Source: Pseudomonadota bacterium (GTDB lineage: Bacteria > Desulfobacterota > Desulfobacteria > Desulfobacterales > Desulfobacteraceae). Taken from it: a DNA stretch of 34,467 bases. The stretch spans positions 1 through 34,467 of the forward strand of contig JAHJLN010000308.1 of NCBI GenBank assembly GCA_018821715.1. The letters are read 5' to 3'. This document shows positions 15,195-24,306 of the stretch, piece by piece. The translations under genes were made by a program, and so were the position numbers. Position 1 is the first letter of the stretch. Each line of letters opens with the position of its first letter. A model generated the notes under the pieces. It was given only the letters and a program-made list of their open reading frames with translations. It was not told where the DNA came from and searched no databases.

Positions 15195-15590
15195 TTAACG
15201 AAAACGGGTGATATTAATATTGCCCTGCAATTGCATTTCATCGAATTTTTTTCTTGCCATTCGTTTGAACCAATTTCGGCTTACAGGCCATAACAAAAGC
15301 AATCCGAAAACATCGGTAAGAAGTCCGGGTGTGATCAATACAACTCCTGCGATAAAGATGATGACGGCATCAATCAATTCTTCGGCCGGCATAAGTCCCT
15401 GCTGCATGTTTGCCCTGAGCTTGAGCATGGTATTCATGCCTTCCAGTCTGGCAAGCCATGCACCTAAAAATCCTGTCACAAGGACCAGTAAAATAGTGTT
15501 CAGTCCGCCAATGACGGTTCCAACTTTTATTAATAGATAAAGCTCGACAACAGGAATCAGGGTAAAACATAAAAATAGTTTTAAAAGCAT
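15195..15590 (-). CDS. fxsA: FxsA-family membrane protein
   Basis: FxsA is a small inner-membrane protein known in E. coli for easing phage-T7 exclusion by the F plasmid; its normal role is unknown. From the ATG at 15588-15590 the protein has 131 residues. Its membrane segments are LFLCFTLIPVVELYLLI, GLNTILLVLVTGFLGAW and LIDAVIIFIAGVVLITPGL, followed by a basic cytoplasmic tail. The frame opens further upstream (to 15653), but GAGGAGC sits ideally before 15590 and the extra 21 residues do not resemble the family, so I use the shorter form. It is 74 bp after lgt and 18 bp before the nitroreductase. Confidence 0.88.
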   Translation of the reverse strand: MLLKLFLCFTLIPVVELYLLIKVGTVIGGLNTILLVLVTGFLGAWLARLEGMNTMLKLRANMQQGLMPAEELIDAVIIFIAGVVLITPGLLTDVFGLLLLWPVSRNWFKRMARKKFDEMQLQGNINITRFR

Positions 15591-15664
15591 TTTTTTGCTC
15601 CTCATTTGATTAGGCATTGTGTAACATAATGATGCCAAAACCTTTTTTGTCAAGTTCCCGGATT

Positions 15665-16507
15665 TTATCGCTCCGTATTAACGGTGTCAGGTTTTCCCTT
15701 TATTTTCATCATTAAAAACAAACCAGTCAATATCATCAAAAAGCACAGGACCTGACCCATGGTAAATATATAAAAGACATAATTTAAATGGTCATCCGGT
15801 TTTCGGAAAAATTCAATTATAAATCTTATACTGCCATATCCAATCAAATACAAACTGAACATAAGGTGTATAAACCGCTTTTTGCGGCGGAGCATCCATA
15901 AAATGACAAACAGAACAATCCCTTCAAAAAAAGCTTCATAAAGCTGGGAAGGATGTCGTAATGAATGGGCAGGATCTGTCGGGAAATACATACCCCAGGG
16001 CAGGGTGGTTACCTTGCCGAAAAGCTCGGAATTAAAAAAATTGCCAAGCCTTCCAAAAGTGTATCCCAAAGGTGCTGCAGGGCATAAAAGATCTGAAAAT
16101 TCCCATAAATTGATTCGGTTTTTTCTGCAAAAAAAATAAACAGCCGCAGCAACGCCTAAAAGTCCCCCATGATAAGACATCCCGGAAATTCCCGTAAAGG
16201 TGAATCCATGGTAAAAATCAAAGGGAGAGAAAATATTTAACAGATGTGAACGGTAATAACCAAAATCGTAAAAAAGGACATATCCCAGCCGGCCTCCGAG
16301 AAGAACGCCGATGGCAGCCCATATTATAAAATCATCCATATGGTTCATGGTCAGATTGAAGTGTTCAGTCCTAAGTCTGTATTTAATCAACAAATAGACG
16401 GTTACAAATGCAAGAACATACATCAAGCTGTAATAGCGAATACCAACGCCATTGATTTGAAATAAATACGGACTGATATGATAGGGGATCTGACTCCACC
16501 AGCTCAT
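15665..16507 (-). CDS. lgt: Prolipoprotein diacylglyceryl transferase
   Basis: Lgt attaches diacylglycerol from phosphatidylglycerol to the lipobox cysteine of prolipoproteins at the inner membrane. The 280 residues form about seven membrane spans. The key residues are present: SYHGG with H113, the signature GRLGNFFNSELFG (152-164) with R153 and E161, HPSQLYE (185-191), and GSIRFIIEFFR with R228 and E232. It starts 24 bp after speB, although the ribosome site before its ATG is weak. A client may be the truncated lipoprotein at the right edge of this window. Confidence 0.96.
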   Translation of the reverse strand: MSWWSQIPYHISPYLFQINGVGIRYYSLMYVLAFVTVYLLIKYRLRTEHFNLTMNHMDDFIIWAAIGVLLGGRLGYVLFYDFGYYRSHLLNIFSPFDFYHGFTFTGISGMSYHGGLLGVAAAVYFFCRKNRINLWEFSDLLCPAAPLGYTFGRLGNFFNSELFGKVTTLPWGMYFPTDPAHSLRHPSQLYEAFFEGIVLFVILWMLRRKKRFIHLMFSLYLIGYGSIRFIIEFFRKPDDHLNYVFYIFTMGQVLCFLMILTGLFLMMKIKGKPDTVNTER

Positions 16508-16531
16508 GTCAGGCCGCTTAAAAAATTGAGG

Positions 16532-17365
16532 TTAAACAATGTCTTCATAAATCCGGGCGATGATTTCTTTTAAGAGTTTTGCAGCCACCACGGATGTCAT
16601 TGAATGAATATCCCTGTCCGGGTTATATTCAACAATATCAGCACCAATGAGGTTGCCTTTAAGATGGTGAACTATATCAATTATATTTCGTGTGGTCATT
16701 CCTCCGGGTTCATGATGAGAAACTCCCGGGGCAAAGGCAGGATCCAGACAGTCTAAATCAATAGATAAATAAACAGGACCTTTAAATTCAAGTTCATCCA
16801 ACCAGTTGTTATTATCTTTCATTTCATTCACTTCTACGCCAAATTTTTGTGCCTGTTCACGCTGGTGACCGTTCATGGTTCTGATTCCGGCCTGGACAAG
16901 TCTTGTGGCGAGTTTTTTTTCCATGATTCTTGCAAAAGGGCAGGCATGGGAATAACGATTGTCATCAAGAGTGTCATACAGATCCGGGTGAGCATCAAGG
17001 TCAAGGATGTTCAGGCAATCGTATTTTTGAGCATATGCCTCTATGACAGGAAGGGTGATAGAATGGTCTCCCCCAAGGCAAATCACATGACAGTTCAAGT
17101 CAAGTGCTGTTTTAACTGAAGTTGTGATAATATTAAAAGCATCTGTATTATCTTTAAAATTAATATCGCCCAAATCATACAGGTGATTTATGGATTCAAG
17201 GTTTAATCCTTTTTCCGACCAGAGATTGGAAGCGCTTGAAAAATAACTTTCTCTGATTCGTTCGGGTGCCAGAGCAGGGCCTTTTCTAAAAGAAGAATTT
17301 TGATCAAAGGGTATTCCTAAAATACAGATACTGCCCGATTGAATCTGTTTTATTGCCGGTTTCAT
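16532..17365 (-). CDS. speB: Agmatinase (arginase/ureohydrolase family)
   Basis: SpeB hydrolyses agmatine to putrescine and urea with a dinuclear manganese centre. All six metal ligands of the family can be placed in the 277 residues: H101 in GGDHS, D124, H126 and D128 in LDLDAHPD, and D203 and D205 in SIDLDCLDP. The segment GVSHHEPGG (214-222) is typical of agmatinases rather than arginases. Other guanidino substrates are possible. It lies 17 bp after aat. No arginine decarboxylase is in the window, but argC upstream serves the arginine pathway. Confidence 0.9.
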   Translation of the reverse strand: MKPAIKQIQSGSICILGIPFDQNSSFRKGPALAPERIRESYFSSASNLWSEKGLNLESINHLYDLGDINFKDNTDAFNIITTSVKTALDLNCHVICLGGDHSITLPVIEAYAQKYDCLNILDLDAHPDLYDTLDDNRYSHACPFARIMEKKLATRLVQAGIRTMNGHQREQAQKFGVEVNEMKDNNNWLDELEFKGPVYLSIDLDCLDPAFAPGVSHHEPGGMTTRNIIDIVHHLKGNLIGADIVEYNPDRDIHSMTSVVAAKLLKEIIARIYEDIV

Positions 17366-17382
17366 TTATTTTTTTCCTCTTG

Positions 17383-18084
17383 TTAAAGGATGTCCAGAAT
17401 AGACTTCGGGTCCCAAATGTTTTTAATATCATCTCTTTTTACAGATGGGGCAATCGTATCAAGAAACAAATTCCTGGAGATTTCGCAGGCACCCATGCTC
17501 AGAAGGTGGCTTGTCGATACCTGGCAGTCGATCAGGTCAAAGCGATTCTTCTTCAAATGGTTTGCAAGGGCTACCAGGGCTATTTTAGATGCATCACTAT
17601 CAAAGGAAAACATGGATTCTCCAAAAAAACTGCCGCCAATGCAAACACCATAAAGCCCCCCGACCAATTTGTCTTCCCGAAAGGTTTCAATGGAATGCGC
17701 ATATCCTAATTTATGAAGCTCTATATACGCCTCTATCATTTCATCCACAAGCCAGGTTCCAGCTATTTCATTTTTCCTTGGTTTTGCGCAGGAAATGATG
17801 GTTTGTTCAAATTCAGTATCAACTTTAACGCAAAAGAAGTTTTTTTTTATTTTTTTTTTCAGGCTTTTTGAAATATTGATATTGCCGGGAAAAAGCACAA
17901 GCCTAGGATCAGGTGACCACCACAAGATGGGTTCGGCTTCTGAAAACCATGGAAATATTCCGCTTTTATAGGCAAGCAGAAGTCGCTTGGCCGTAAGATC
18001 TCCTCCGACACATAAAAGCCCGTCAGATCTCGCAAGCCATGCCGGGGGAAAGTCTAATCTTTTTGATAACCTGAAAAGGGGCAT
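17383..18084 (-). CDS. aat: Leucyl/phenylalanyl-tRNA-protein transferase
   Basis: Aat moves Leu or Phe from charged tRNA to proteins starting with Lys or Arg, creating an N-degron. The 233 residues show the family landmarks: GLLCVGGDL, GIFPWFSEAEPILWWSPDPR (42-61), GTWLVDEMIEAYIELHKLGY, HSIE, LVGGLYGVCIGGSFFGESMFS and LIDCQVSTSHLLSMGA. Length fits the family. Its ATG directly follows the clpA stop (TGAATG), and the tagged products are delivered by ClpS to ClpA, both encoded immediately upstream. So the whole degron pathway is likely made from one message. Confidence 0.97.
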   Translation of the reverse strand: MPLFRLSKRLDFPPAWLARSDGLLCVGGDLTAKRLLLAYKSGIFPWFSEAEPILWWSPDPRLVLFPGNINISKSLKKKIKKNFFCVKVDTEFEQTIISCAKPRKNEIAGTWLVDEMIEAYIELHKLGYAHSIETFREDKLVGGLYGVCIGGSFFGESMFSFDSDASKIALVALANHLKKNRFDLIDCQVSTSHLLSMGACEISRNLFLDTIAPSVKRDDIKNIWDPKSILDIL

Positions 18085-20343
18085 TCAGCTCTTAAATGTA
18101 AAATTAAGCTTATCATTTCTAAGGCCAATTGAAATTTTACCACCTTTTTCCAGTTTGCCAAATAGAATCTCATCTGTGAGTTTATCTTTTATTCTGGTCT
18201 GGATGATTCTTGCCAGGGGCCTTGCACCAAATTTGGGGTCATACCCTTCTTTTGCAAGAAATGATCGAACTTTTCCAGAATAGTTCAAGGAAATTTTTTT
18301 AATCTTGAGCATGGACTTAAGTTCTTTCATGTTTTTATCCACGATCAACTCCATGACTTTAGGCGCCAGATGGTTAAACTGGACAATGCTGTCAAGACGA
18401 TTGCGGAACTCAGGGCTGAAGGTGTTTTTTACCGCTTTTAAACTCGCAGTGTCTACATTGGATATTTGTGAGCCGAACCCAATGGCGTTGGCACTCATTT
18501 CCCTTGCACCGGCATTAGATGTCATGATGATGATGACATTTCTAAAATCAGCTGATTTGCCGTTGTTATCCGTTAAGGTGGCATAGTCCATGACTTGCAG
18601 AAGAATATTAAAAAGATCCATATGGGCTTTTTCAATTTCATCAAGCAACAAAACACAGTGAGGATGTTTTCTGACACTGTCGGTTAAGATTCCGCCCTGA
18701 TCAAACCCGACATATCCCGGTGGTGCACCGATAAGTCGGGAAACAGAATGCTTTTCCATGTATTCACTCATGTCAAATCTTAGGAATTCTATTCCCATGT
18801 GATGGGCAAGCTGTTTTGCAACCTCTGTTTTACCGACACCTGTGGGTCCCATGAAAAGAAAAGATCCAATGGGACGATCCGGAGCAGCCAGTCCTGCCCT
18901 TGACCTTTTAATGGAAGTGGTAAGGGTTTTAATGGCATCATCCTGTCCGAATATGACTTTAAAAAGTCTTTTTGGCAGGGATTCTAAATTGGTTTTATCT
19001 GTAGATGTAACACTTGTTACAGGTACTTTGGCTATTTTAGCAACAATTTCTTCTATATCTTTCGTGCTGACGTTTTTTCGATGATTTTTTCCCTTGAGCC
19101 TGAGATAGGCACCTGTTTCATCAATAACGTCAATGGCCTTGTCCGGCAAAAATCGGTCATTGATATACTTATCCGAGAGATAGGCAGCCGCTTCTATGGT
19201 TTCAGGCGGGTATGTCAACCCGTGATGCTCTTCATATAAAGGTTTAAGTCCAATAAGGATTTGAGTGGCCTCTTCAAGTGAAGGTTCAGACACTTCTATT
19301 TTTTCAAATCGTCTTGAAAAAGCCCTGTCTTTTTCAAAATGATTTTTATATTCTTCATAGGTAGTGGTGCCGATACATTTGATATCTCCGGAAGAAAGAG
19401 CGGGTTTTAAAATGTTTGAGGCATCCATGGAACCGCTGGTCGTTGCCCCGGCACCGACAACAGTATGGATTTCATCAATGACAAGCAATGCATTCTCCTT
19501 GGATTCAAGGGCATTGATAACATCTTTTAATCGCTGTTCAAAGTCTCCTCGATATTTTGTTCCGGCAAGCAGGGACCCCATATCAAGGGAGAACAGCTCG
19601 CAGTTTTCCAACAGATCCGGGACCTCCTTATTATTGATTTTTAAAGCAAGCCCTTCGGCAATGGCGGTTTTTCCAACGCCGGGATCTCCGACAAGAATAG
19701 GATTGTTTTTTCTTCTTCGACAAAGAATCTGCATGATTCTATCCATCTCATCAATTCTTCCGATGAGCGGGTCAATTTTATTGTCCCGCGCCTTTTGCAA
19801 AAGATCTGTTGTAAAAGATTCTAAAGGATCTTTCTTCTTTTGCCGCTTTGTTTTCATATCATCAGGCCTGAATGCTTTCTGGGATGGATCCATCAGCGGA
19901 TTATTCTTTTTATCCGGTTCCACTGTGTGTGAGATATATTTTAATACGTCAAGGCGGGTAATCCCTTCTGATTCCAGATAAAATGCAGCATGGGAATCTT
20001 TTTCCTGGAAAATGGATGCAAGAATATCCCCTAAATTGACCTCACTTTTTTCAGCAGATCTGGCATGGTTGATAGCGCGCTGTATCATTCGCTGGAATCC
20101 AATGGTCTGCTGTAACACATATTCTTCTTTTGTATCAATCTTTGTTAACTTTTCATCAAAGAATTTTTCAAGCTCTTCTTTGATCTGTTCAGGACTGCCG
20201 CCACATTTTTCAATGGTCTGGGCACCTGCTTCATGGTTAAGGATTGCATAAAGAACGTGTTCAACACATACATATTCATGCCTTCTTTTCTTTGCCTCCC
20301 GTACGGCAAAACCGAGGGCTGTACTGAGTTCTTTGCTTATCAT
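18085..20343 (-). CDS. clpA: ATP-dependent Clp protease ATP-binding subunit ClpA
   Basis: ClpA is the hexameric unfoldase that feeds substrates to ClpP. The 752 residues are close to the usual length. They comprise the double-helical Clp N domain (about 1-145) where ClpS docks, AAA1 with Walker A GDPGVGKT (219-226) and Walker B LLVIDE (286-291), and AAA2 with Walker A GPTGVGKT (499-506) and Walker B LLLDE (565-569). AAA2 carries the ClpP-docking loop IGF (in ANAIGFGSQ). It lacks the long coiled coil of ClpB, confirming ClpA. The ribosome site GGAG overlaps the end of clpS, and the start lies 2 bp after the clpS stop. clpP is not in this window. Confidence 0.97.
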   Translation of the reverse strand: MISKELSTALGFAVREAKKRRHEYVCVEHVLYAILNHEAGAQTIEKCGGSPEQIKEELEKFFDEKLTKIDTKEEYVLQQTIGFQRMIQRAINHARSAEKSEVNLGDILASIFQEKDSHAAFYLESEGITRLDVLKYISHTVEPDKKNNPLMDPSQKAFRPDDMKTKRQKKKDPLESFTTDLLQKARDNKIDPLIGRIDEMDRIMQILCRRRKNNPILVGDPGVGKTAIAEGLALKINNKEVPDLLENCELFSLDMGSLLAGTKYRGDFEQRLKDVINALESKENALLVIDEIHTVVGAGATTSGSMDASNILKPALSSGDIKCIGTTTYEEYKNHFEKDRAFSRRFEKIEVSEPSLEEATQILIGLKPLYEEHHGLTYPPETIEAAAYLSDKYINDRFLPDKAIDVIDETGAYLRLKGKNHRKNVSTKDIEEIVAKIAKVPVTSVTSTDKTNLESLPKRLFKVIFGQDDAIKTLTTSIKRSRAGLAAPDRPIGSFLFMGPTGVGKTEVAKQLAHHMGIEFLRFDMSEYMEKHSVSRLIGAPPGYVGFDQGGILTDSVRKHPHCVLLLDEIEKAHMDLFNILLQVMDYATLTDNNGKSADFRNVIIIMTSNAGAREMSANAIGFGSQISNVDTASLKAVKNTFSPEFRNRLDSIVQFNHLAPKVMELIVDKNMKELKSMLKIKKISLNYSGKVRSFLAKEGYDPKFGARPLARIIQTRIKDKLTDEILFGKLEKGGKISIGLRNDKLNFTFKS

Positions 20344-20345
20344 AC

Positions 20346-20654
20346 TTACTCCTTTTCCATTGTACTTTTTAAAGGAAATCCTTTACTGCTTGCCAGGTTG
20401 TGTACAGTTTCAACTTTTGTTTCAGCAATCTGCCTGGGATAGATACCACACATTTCTTTTCCTTTATTATGTATATTAAGCATTATTTGCGTTGCTTTTT
20501 CAAGTGATTTTCCAAAAACGTTTACAAGAATTTCCACAACAAATTCCATGGTTGTATAATTGTCATTATGGAGAATGACTTTATACATGGGTGGACGAGC
20601 ATTTTTTGAACTGGATGAAATGCTTTCTTTTGTTTTGGAATCAGTAGATGTCAT
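20346..20654 (-). CDS. clpS: ClpS, N-degron adaptor of ClpA
   Basis: ClpS captures proteins with Leu, Phe, Trp or Tyr at the N-terminus and hands them to ClpA. The 102 residues have a flexible Ser/Lys-rich N-terminal tail (1-20), needed in homologues to engage ClpA, then the core PPMYKVILHNDNYTTMEFV. The degron-pocket residues known from E. coli have counterparts N30, D31, M36 and H62. M36 is the gatekeeper that makes the adaptor selective for large hydrophobic residues. GGAG is suitably placed before the ATG. The gene lies 13 bp after secA and 2 bp before clpA. Confidence 0.97.
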   Translation of the reverse strand: MTSTDSKTKESISSSSKNARPPMYKVILHNDNYTTMEFVVEILVNVFGKSLEKATQIMLNIHNKGKEMCGIYPRQIAETKVETVHNLASSKGFPLKSTMEKE

Positions 20655-20667
20655 GGGTCGTCATCTC

Positions 20668-23190
20668 CTAAACCATACAGCATTTTTTATATTTTTTCCC
20701 ACTTCCGCAGGGACACAGATCATTTCTTTGTACTTTTTTAAAAGACCTTTTTACCGGTTGTTTTACAGTGGAACCGTCTGAATGGGAAAAAGTAAGATCA
20801 TTCTGTTCTTTTTTTCTCATTTCATCCACCTGGGAGGTGCTGGATATCTGGATTTTGAATAAAATCTCCACTACTTCTTCTTTTACCCTGTTCATTAAAT
20901 CCTGGAACATATCGAATCCTTCTTTCCTGTAAATCCGTAAAGGATCCTGCTGTGCATATCCGCGAAGGCCGATACCTTCTTTTAAATGGTCCATGGATAA
21001 AAGATGTTCTTTCCACCTTGTATCAACAGTTTGAAGGATAATATGCCGTTCTATTTCCCTTGTAATTTCTTCTCCAATGGAAGCCTCTCTTTGGTCGTAT
21101 CTTTCTTTCAGGTATTCAAAAAGCGATTCAGACAATTTCTGTGCATCATTGGTGTTGTTTGCAGCTGTTTTTAAGTCAGGCTTAAAGTTAAACACTTGCT
21201 TAATTCTTTTTTCCAGACCTTCCAAATCCCACTCTTTGATAGGGGCTTTTTCAATAACAAACTCATCAACAATGTCATAGGTTTTGTCTTCAACCATTTC
21301 AATAACAACAGACTTTAAATTGCTTTCAAACAAAGCTTTCCGTCTTTGCCGATAAATGACTTCCCTTTGCTGGTTCATTACATCATCATATTCAAGTAGG
21401 TGCTTTCTAATTTCAAAGTTATGACCCTCAACCTTTGACTGGGCATTTTCGATGGCCTTGCTGATAAACGTATGTTCAATATGTTCACCTTCTTCGATGC
21501 CAAGCCTGTCCATAACCGAATGGATTCTGTCTCCACCAAATATCCTTAAGAGATCATCTTCCAAAGAAAGATAGAACCTTGAGGATCCAGGGTCCCCTTG
21601 TCTGCCGGAACGACCCCTTAACTGATTGTCAATTCGTCGGGATTCATGGCGGGATGTTCCCAGGATATGAAGCCCGCCAAGCTCTTTCACTCCTTTTCCC
21701 AGAACAATATCCGTACCACGACCCGCCATATTGGTGGAGATGGTGACAGCGCCTTTTTGTCCGGCATTGGCAACGATTTCAGCCTCTGCTTTATGATGCT
21801 TTGCATTTAAGACATTGTGTTTGATGCCCTTTTTTTTGAGGGTTTTGCTCATTTCCTCGGAAACATCTATGGATATGGTTCCTACAAGAACAGGCTGACC
21901 TATTTTCGACAGTCGAATAATTTCTTTTATTGCGGCGTCATACTTTTCTTTTTTTGTCTTGTATATCAGATCTGGAAAATCTTTACGGATCATTTCCTGG
22001 TTTGTGGGGATGACAAGGACATCAAGATCATATATTTTTTTAAACTCAGGCGCTTCTGTCTCAGCAGTACCGGTCATGCCGGATAATTTATCATACATCC
22101 TGAAAAAGTTCTGAAAGGTGATGGATGCAAGGGTCTGATTCTCATTTTCAATTTTAACGTTTTCCTTTGCTTCAAGGGCCTGGTGAAGTCCTTCGCTATA
22201 CCGTCGACCCGTCATCAAGCGCCCTGTAAATTCATCAACAATAACCACCTGGTCATTTTTAACAATATAATCTGTATCCCGCTTAAAAAGTGTGTGTGCC
22301 TTGAGTGCCTGGTTCAAATGATGCAGCATTTCTATATTGGATGGATCATATAGATTGTCGATTTTAAGAAGGTTTTCACCTTTGGCAATACCATCTTCTG
22401 TTAGAGAAACGCCTTTGGATTCTTCATCAAGGGTATAGTCGATATCTTTTTTAAAGGCCGGGATAATGGCATTAACCTGGACATAAAAATGGGTGGATTT
22501 TTCACCTGGCCCTGAAATGATCAAAGGGGTCCTGGCCTCATCAATAAGAATACTGTCTACCTCATCCACAATGGCAAAATTAAGTTCTTTTTGAGCAAGG
22601 GAGTCTTTGTCAAATTTCATATTGTCCCTTAGGTAATCGAATCCGAACTCATTGTTTGTGCCATAAGTGATGTCCGCACTATAAGCTGTCTTTCTTTCCT
22701 GATCATTAATATCATGGAGAATTGCACCAACGCTTAATCCTAAGAAATTGTAAATTTTAGCCATCCATTCGGCATCCCGCTTGGCCAGATAATCATTTAC
22801 CGTAACAATGTGAACCCCTTTTCCGGATAAGGCATTAAGATATGCCGGAAGGGTGGACATCAATGTTTTTCCTTCACCGGTTTTCATTTCAGCAATACAT
22901 CCCTGGTGAAGCGCGATGCCGCCAATTATCTGAACATCAAAATGACGCATGCCAAGTGTCCTGACGGAGGCCTCCCTTACAAGGGCAAAAGCTGCCGGTA
23001 AAATATCATCCAGTGCCGCACCGTTTTTAATTTGTTCTTTGAATTCTATTGTTTTTTGAGCTATATTTTCATCAGACAATCTCTGCATTTCAGGTTCAAG
23101 ATGATTAATTTCGTCAACAATCGGTTGGAGCTTTTTTAAGACCCTGTCATTGTTGGATCCAAAGACCTTCGTAAAAAAATTGAATACCAT
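20668..23190 (-). CDS. secA: SecA, preprotein translocase ATPase
   Basis: SecA drives export through SecYEG. The 840 residues include the first nucleotide-binding fold with MKTGEGKT (102-109) and DEVD (209-212), the preprotein-crosslinking region, the second fold with NMAGRGTDI and [13 protein letters not shown], the helical scaffold, and a C-terminal zinc/SecB-binding tail [13 protein letters not shown] (826-838). It is complete and slightly shorter than the E. coli protein. It heads the gene train to clpS. The 140 bp upstream are strongly A+T-rich, and no SecM-type regulator or clear promoter stands out. Confidence 0.98.
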   Translation of the reverse strand: MVFNFFTKVFGSNNDRVLKKLQPIVDEINHLEPEMQRLSDENIAQKTIEFKEQIKNGAALDDILPAAFALVREASVRTLGMRHFDVQIIGGIALHQGCIAEMKTGEGKTLMSTLPAYLNALSGKGVHIVTVNDYLAKRDAEWMAKIYNFLGLSVGAILHDINDQERKTAYSADITYGTNNEFGFDYLRDNMKFDKDSLAQKELNFAIVDEVDSILIDEARTPLIISGPGEKSTHFYVQVNAIIPAFKKDIDYTLDEESKGVSLTEDGIAKGENLLKIDNLYDPSNIEMLHHLNQALKAHTLFKRDTDYIVKNDQVVIVDEFTGRLMTGRRYSEGLHQALEAKENVKIENENQTLASITFQNFFRMYDKLSGMTGTAETEAPEFKKIYDLDVLVIPTNQEMIRKDFPDLIYKTKKEKYDAAIKEIIRLSKIGQPVLVGTISIDVSEEMSKTLKKKGIKHNVLNAKHHKAEAEIVANAGQKGAVTISTNMAGRGTDIVLGKGVKELGGLHILGTSRHESRRIDNQLRGRSGRQGDPGSSRFYLSLEDDLLRIFGGDRIHSVMDRLGIEEGEHIEHTFISKAIENAQSKVEGHNFEIRKHLLEYDDVMNQQREVIYRQRRKALFESNLKSVVIEMVEDKTYDIVDEFVIEKAPIKEWDLEGLEKRIKQVFNFKPDLKTAANNTNDAQKLSESLFEYLKERYDQREASIGEEITREIERHIILQTVDTRWKEHLLSMDHLKEGIGLRGYAQQDPLRIYRKEGFDMFQDLMNRVKEEVVEILFKIQISSTSQVDEMRKKEQNDLTFSHSDGSTVKQPVKRSFKKVQRNDLCPCGSGKKYKKCCMV

Positions 23191-23330
23191 TTGATAGTTT
23201 ACCTATTATTAAAATATAAATATTTAACGTTTCAAACAAAAGATATAAGCATTAATTTGGTAAAATAAAACAAATAATTTAAATAAATTTTTATTTGGAG
23301 AAAAAACAAAAGGAATAAAAAAAGTAAGGA

Positions 23331-24257
23331 CTAATTTAGGATGTAATTTAAGGGATTTACAGGTGTTCCATTAATTCTGACTTCATAATGTACATGGGGA
23401 CCTGTACTTCTTCCTGTATTGCCTAAAAGGGCAATAACATCCCCTCTTTTGACTTCCTGACCCTGTTTTACCAGCATCTTTTTCAAATGCCCGTATCTGG
23501 AAACCCGACCATAACCATGATCAATTATGACCAGATTGCCGATATACAGTTTGCTGACAGCTTGAGAAATCCTGCCGTTGGCAGTTGCAATGATTTGTGT
23601 GCCACTTTTATTTGAGATATCCAGTCCTGAATGGAATTCTTTTCGTCCGGTAAAAGGGGATGTCCGATATCCGAACCCTGAAGTAATCCATCCGTCAACC
23701 GGTTTTATGGAGGGTGTGGATGCCAGAAGGTTTCTTTTTTGCTCAAGCAGTTTAATCAGATCCTCAAAATCGAGGGCCTGTTTTTTGGCAGCAAAATTTG
23801 TCTGAGTGACCTGCTCATGCATCTCCCGCATCAGGTTGTTATGTTTTTGTTCCAAAGGAAGATCCGGGTCAAGTTCATCTTTCGGGATGCCACCGATACC
23901 GATCAACCCGCTTGAATCACTGGTTTGCCTGATGTCTGCGATAAGCCTTACCTTGTCCTCAAACTTTGAGAGACTGTCGACCTGTTTTTTTAAAACGCCG
24001 ATTTCACCGGCAAAACTTTGAATCTGGACTCTTTGATGCTTGATTTCATTATTTTGAAGCGTGATGGTTTGATTTAAAACAGTATTGTCAAATGAGATAT
24101 TTTTCAGCCGAAAGTAATCATATCCGATAAAAGATGCCCCGGCAGTTATAAAAAGAGCAATGAGAAGCGTCAATCCTAACATTGCCTTGGAAAAGGAAAA
24201 TTCCTTAATATCAGATGTGGTGCCGGAATGAAACCATATTTTAATTCTTTTTCTCAT
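23331..24257 (-). CDS. M23 (LytM-type) peptidase or envelope factor with coiled coil
   Basis: The 308 residues have a basic cytoplasmic N-terminus, one membrane anchor (about 26-47), a periplasmic coiled coil (about 60-110 and 135-180) and a C-terminal M23 domain. The zinc ligands H209 and D213 (in FHSGLDI) and H290 (in GPHVHYEV) are present, together with H257 in YGHL. It is therefore likely an active peptidoglycan endopeptidase rather than an EnvC/NlpD-like activator that has lost its ligands. The architecture resembles murein hydrolases of cell separation or shape. It lies between argC and secA, in the same direction. Confidence 0.92.
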   Translation of the reverse strand: MRKRIKIWFHSGTTSDIKEFSFSKAMLGLTLLIALFITAGASFIGYDYFRLKNISFDNTVLNQTITLQNNEIKHQRVQIQSFAGEIGVLKKQVDSLSKFEDKVRLIADIRQTSDSSGLIGIGGIPKDELDPDLPLEQKHNNLMREMHEQVTQTNFAAKKQALDFEDLIKLLEQKRNLLASTPSIKPVDGWITSGFGYRTSPFTGRKEFHSGLDISNKSGTQIIATANGRISQAVSKLYIGNLVIIDHGYGRVSRYGHLKKMLVKQGQEVKRGDVIALLGNTGRSTGPHVHYEVRINGTPVNPLNYILN

Positions 24258-24306
24258 TATAACCTTTCATAGTTAGATATTTATTATATGTCAAGCTAAA
24301 TAATCA

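Noticed and set aside
14806-15198. Plus-strand ORF of 130 codons over the nitroreductase gene
   Set aside because: It is antisense to a well-supported nitroreductase and has no ribosome site, promoter or recognisable domain.
19364-19981. Long plus-strand ORF of 205 codons
   Set aside because: It lies antisense inside clpA, whose protein matches its family throughout. The opposite-strand frame has a serine- and phenylalanine-rich composition typical of a shadow.
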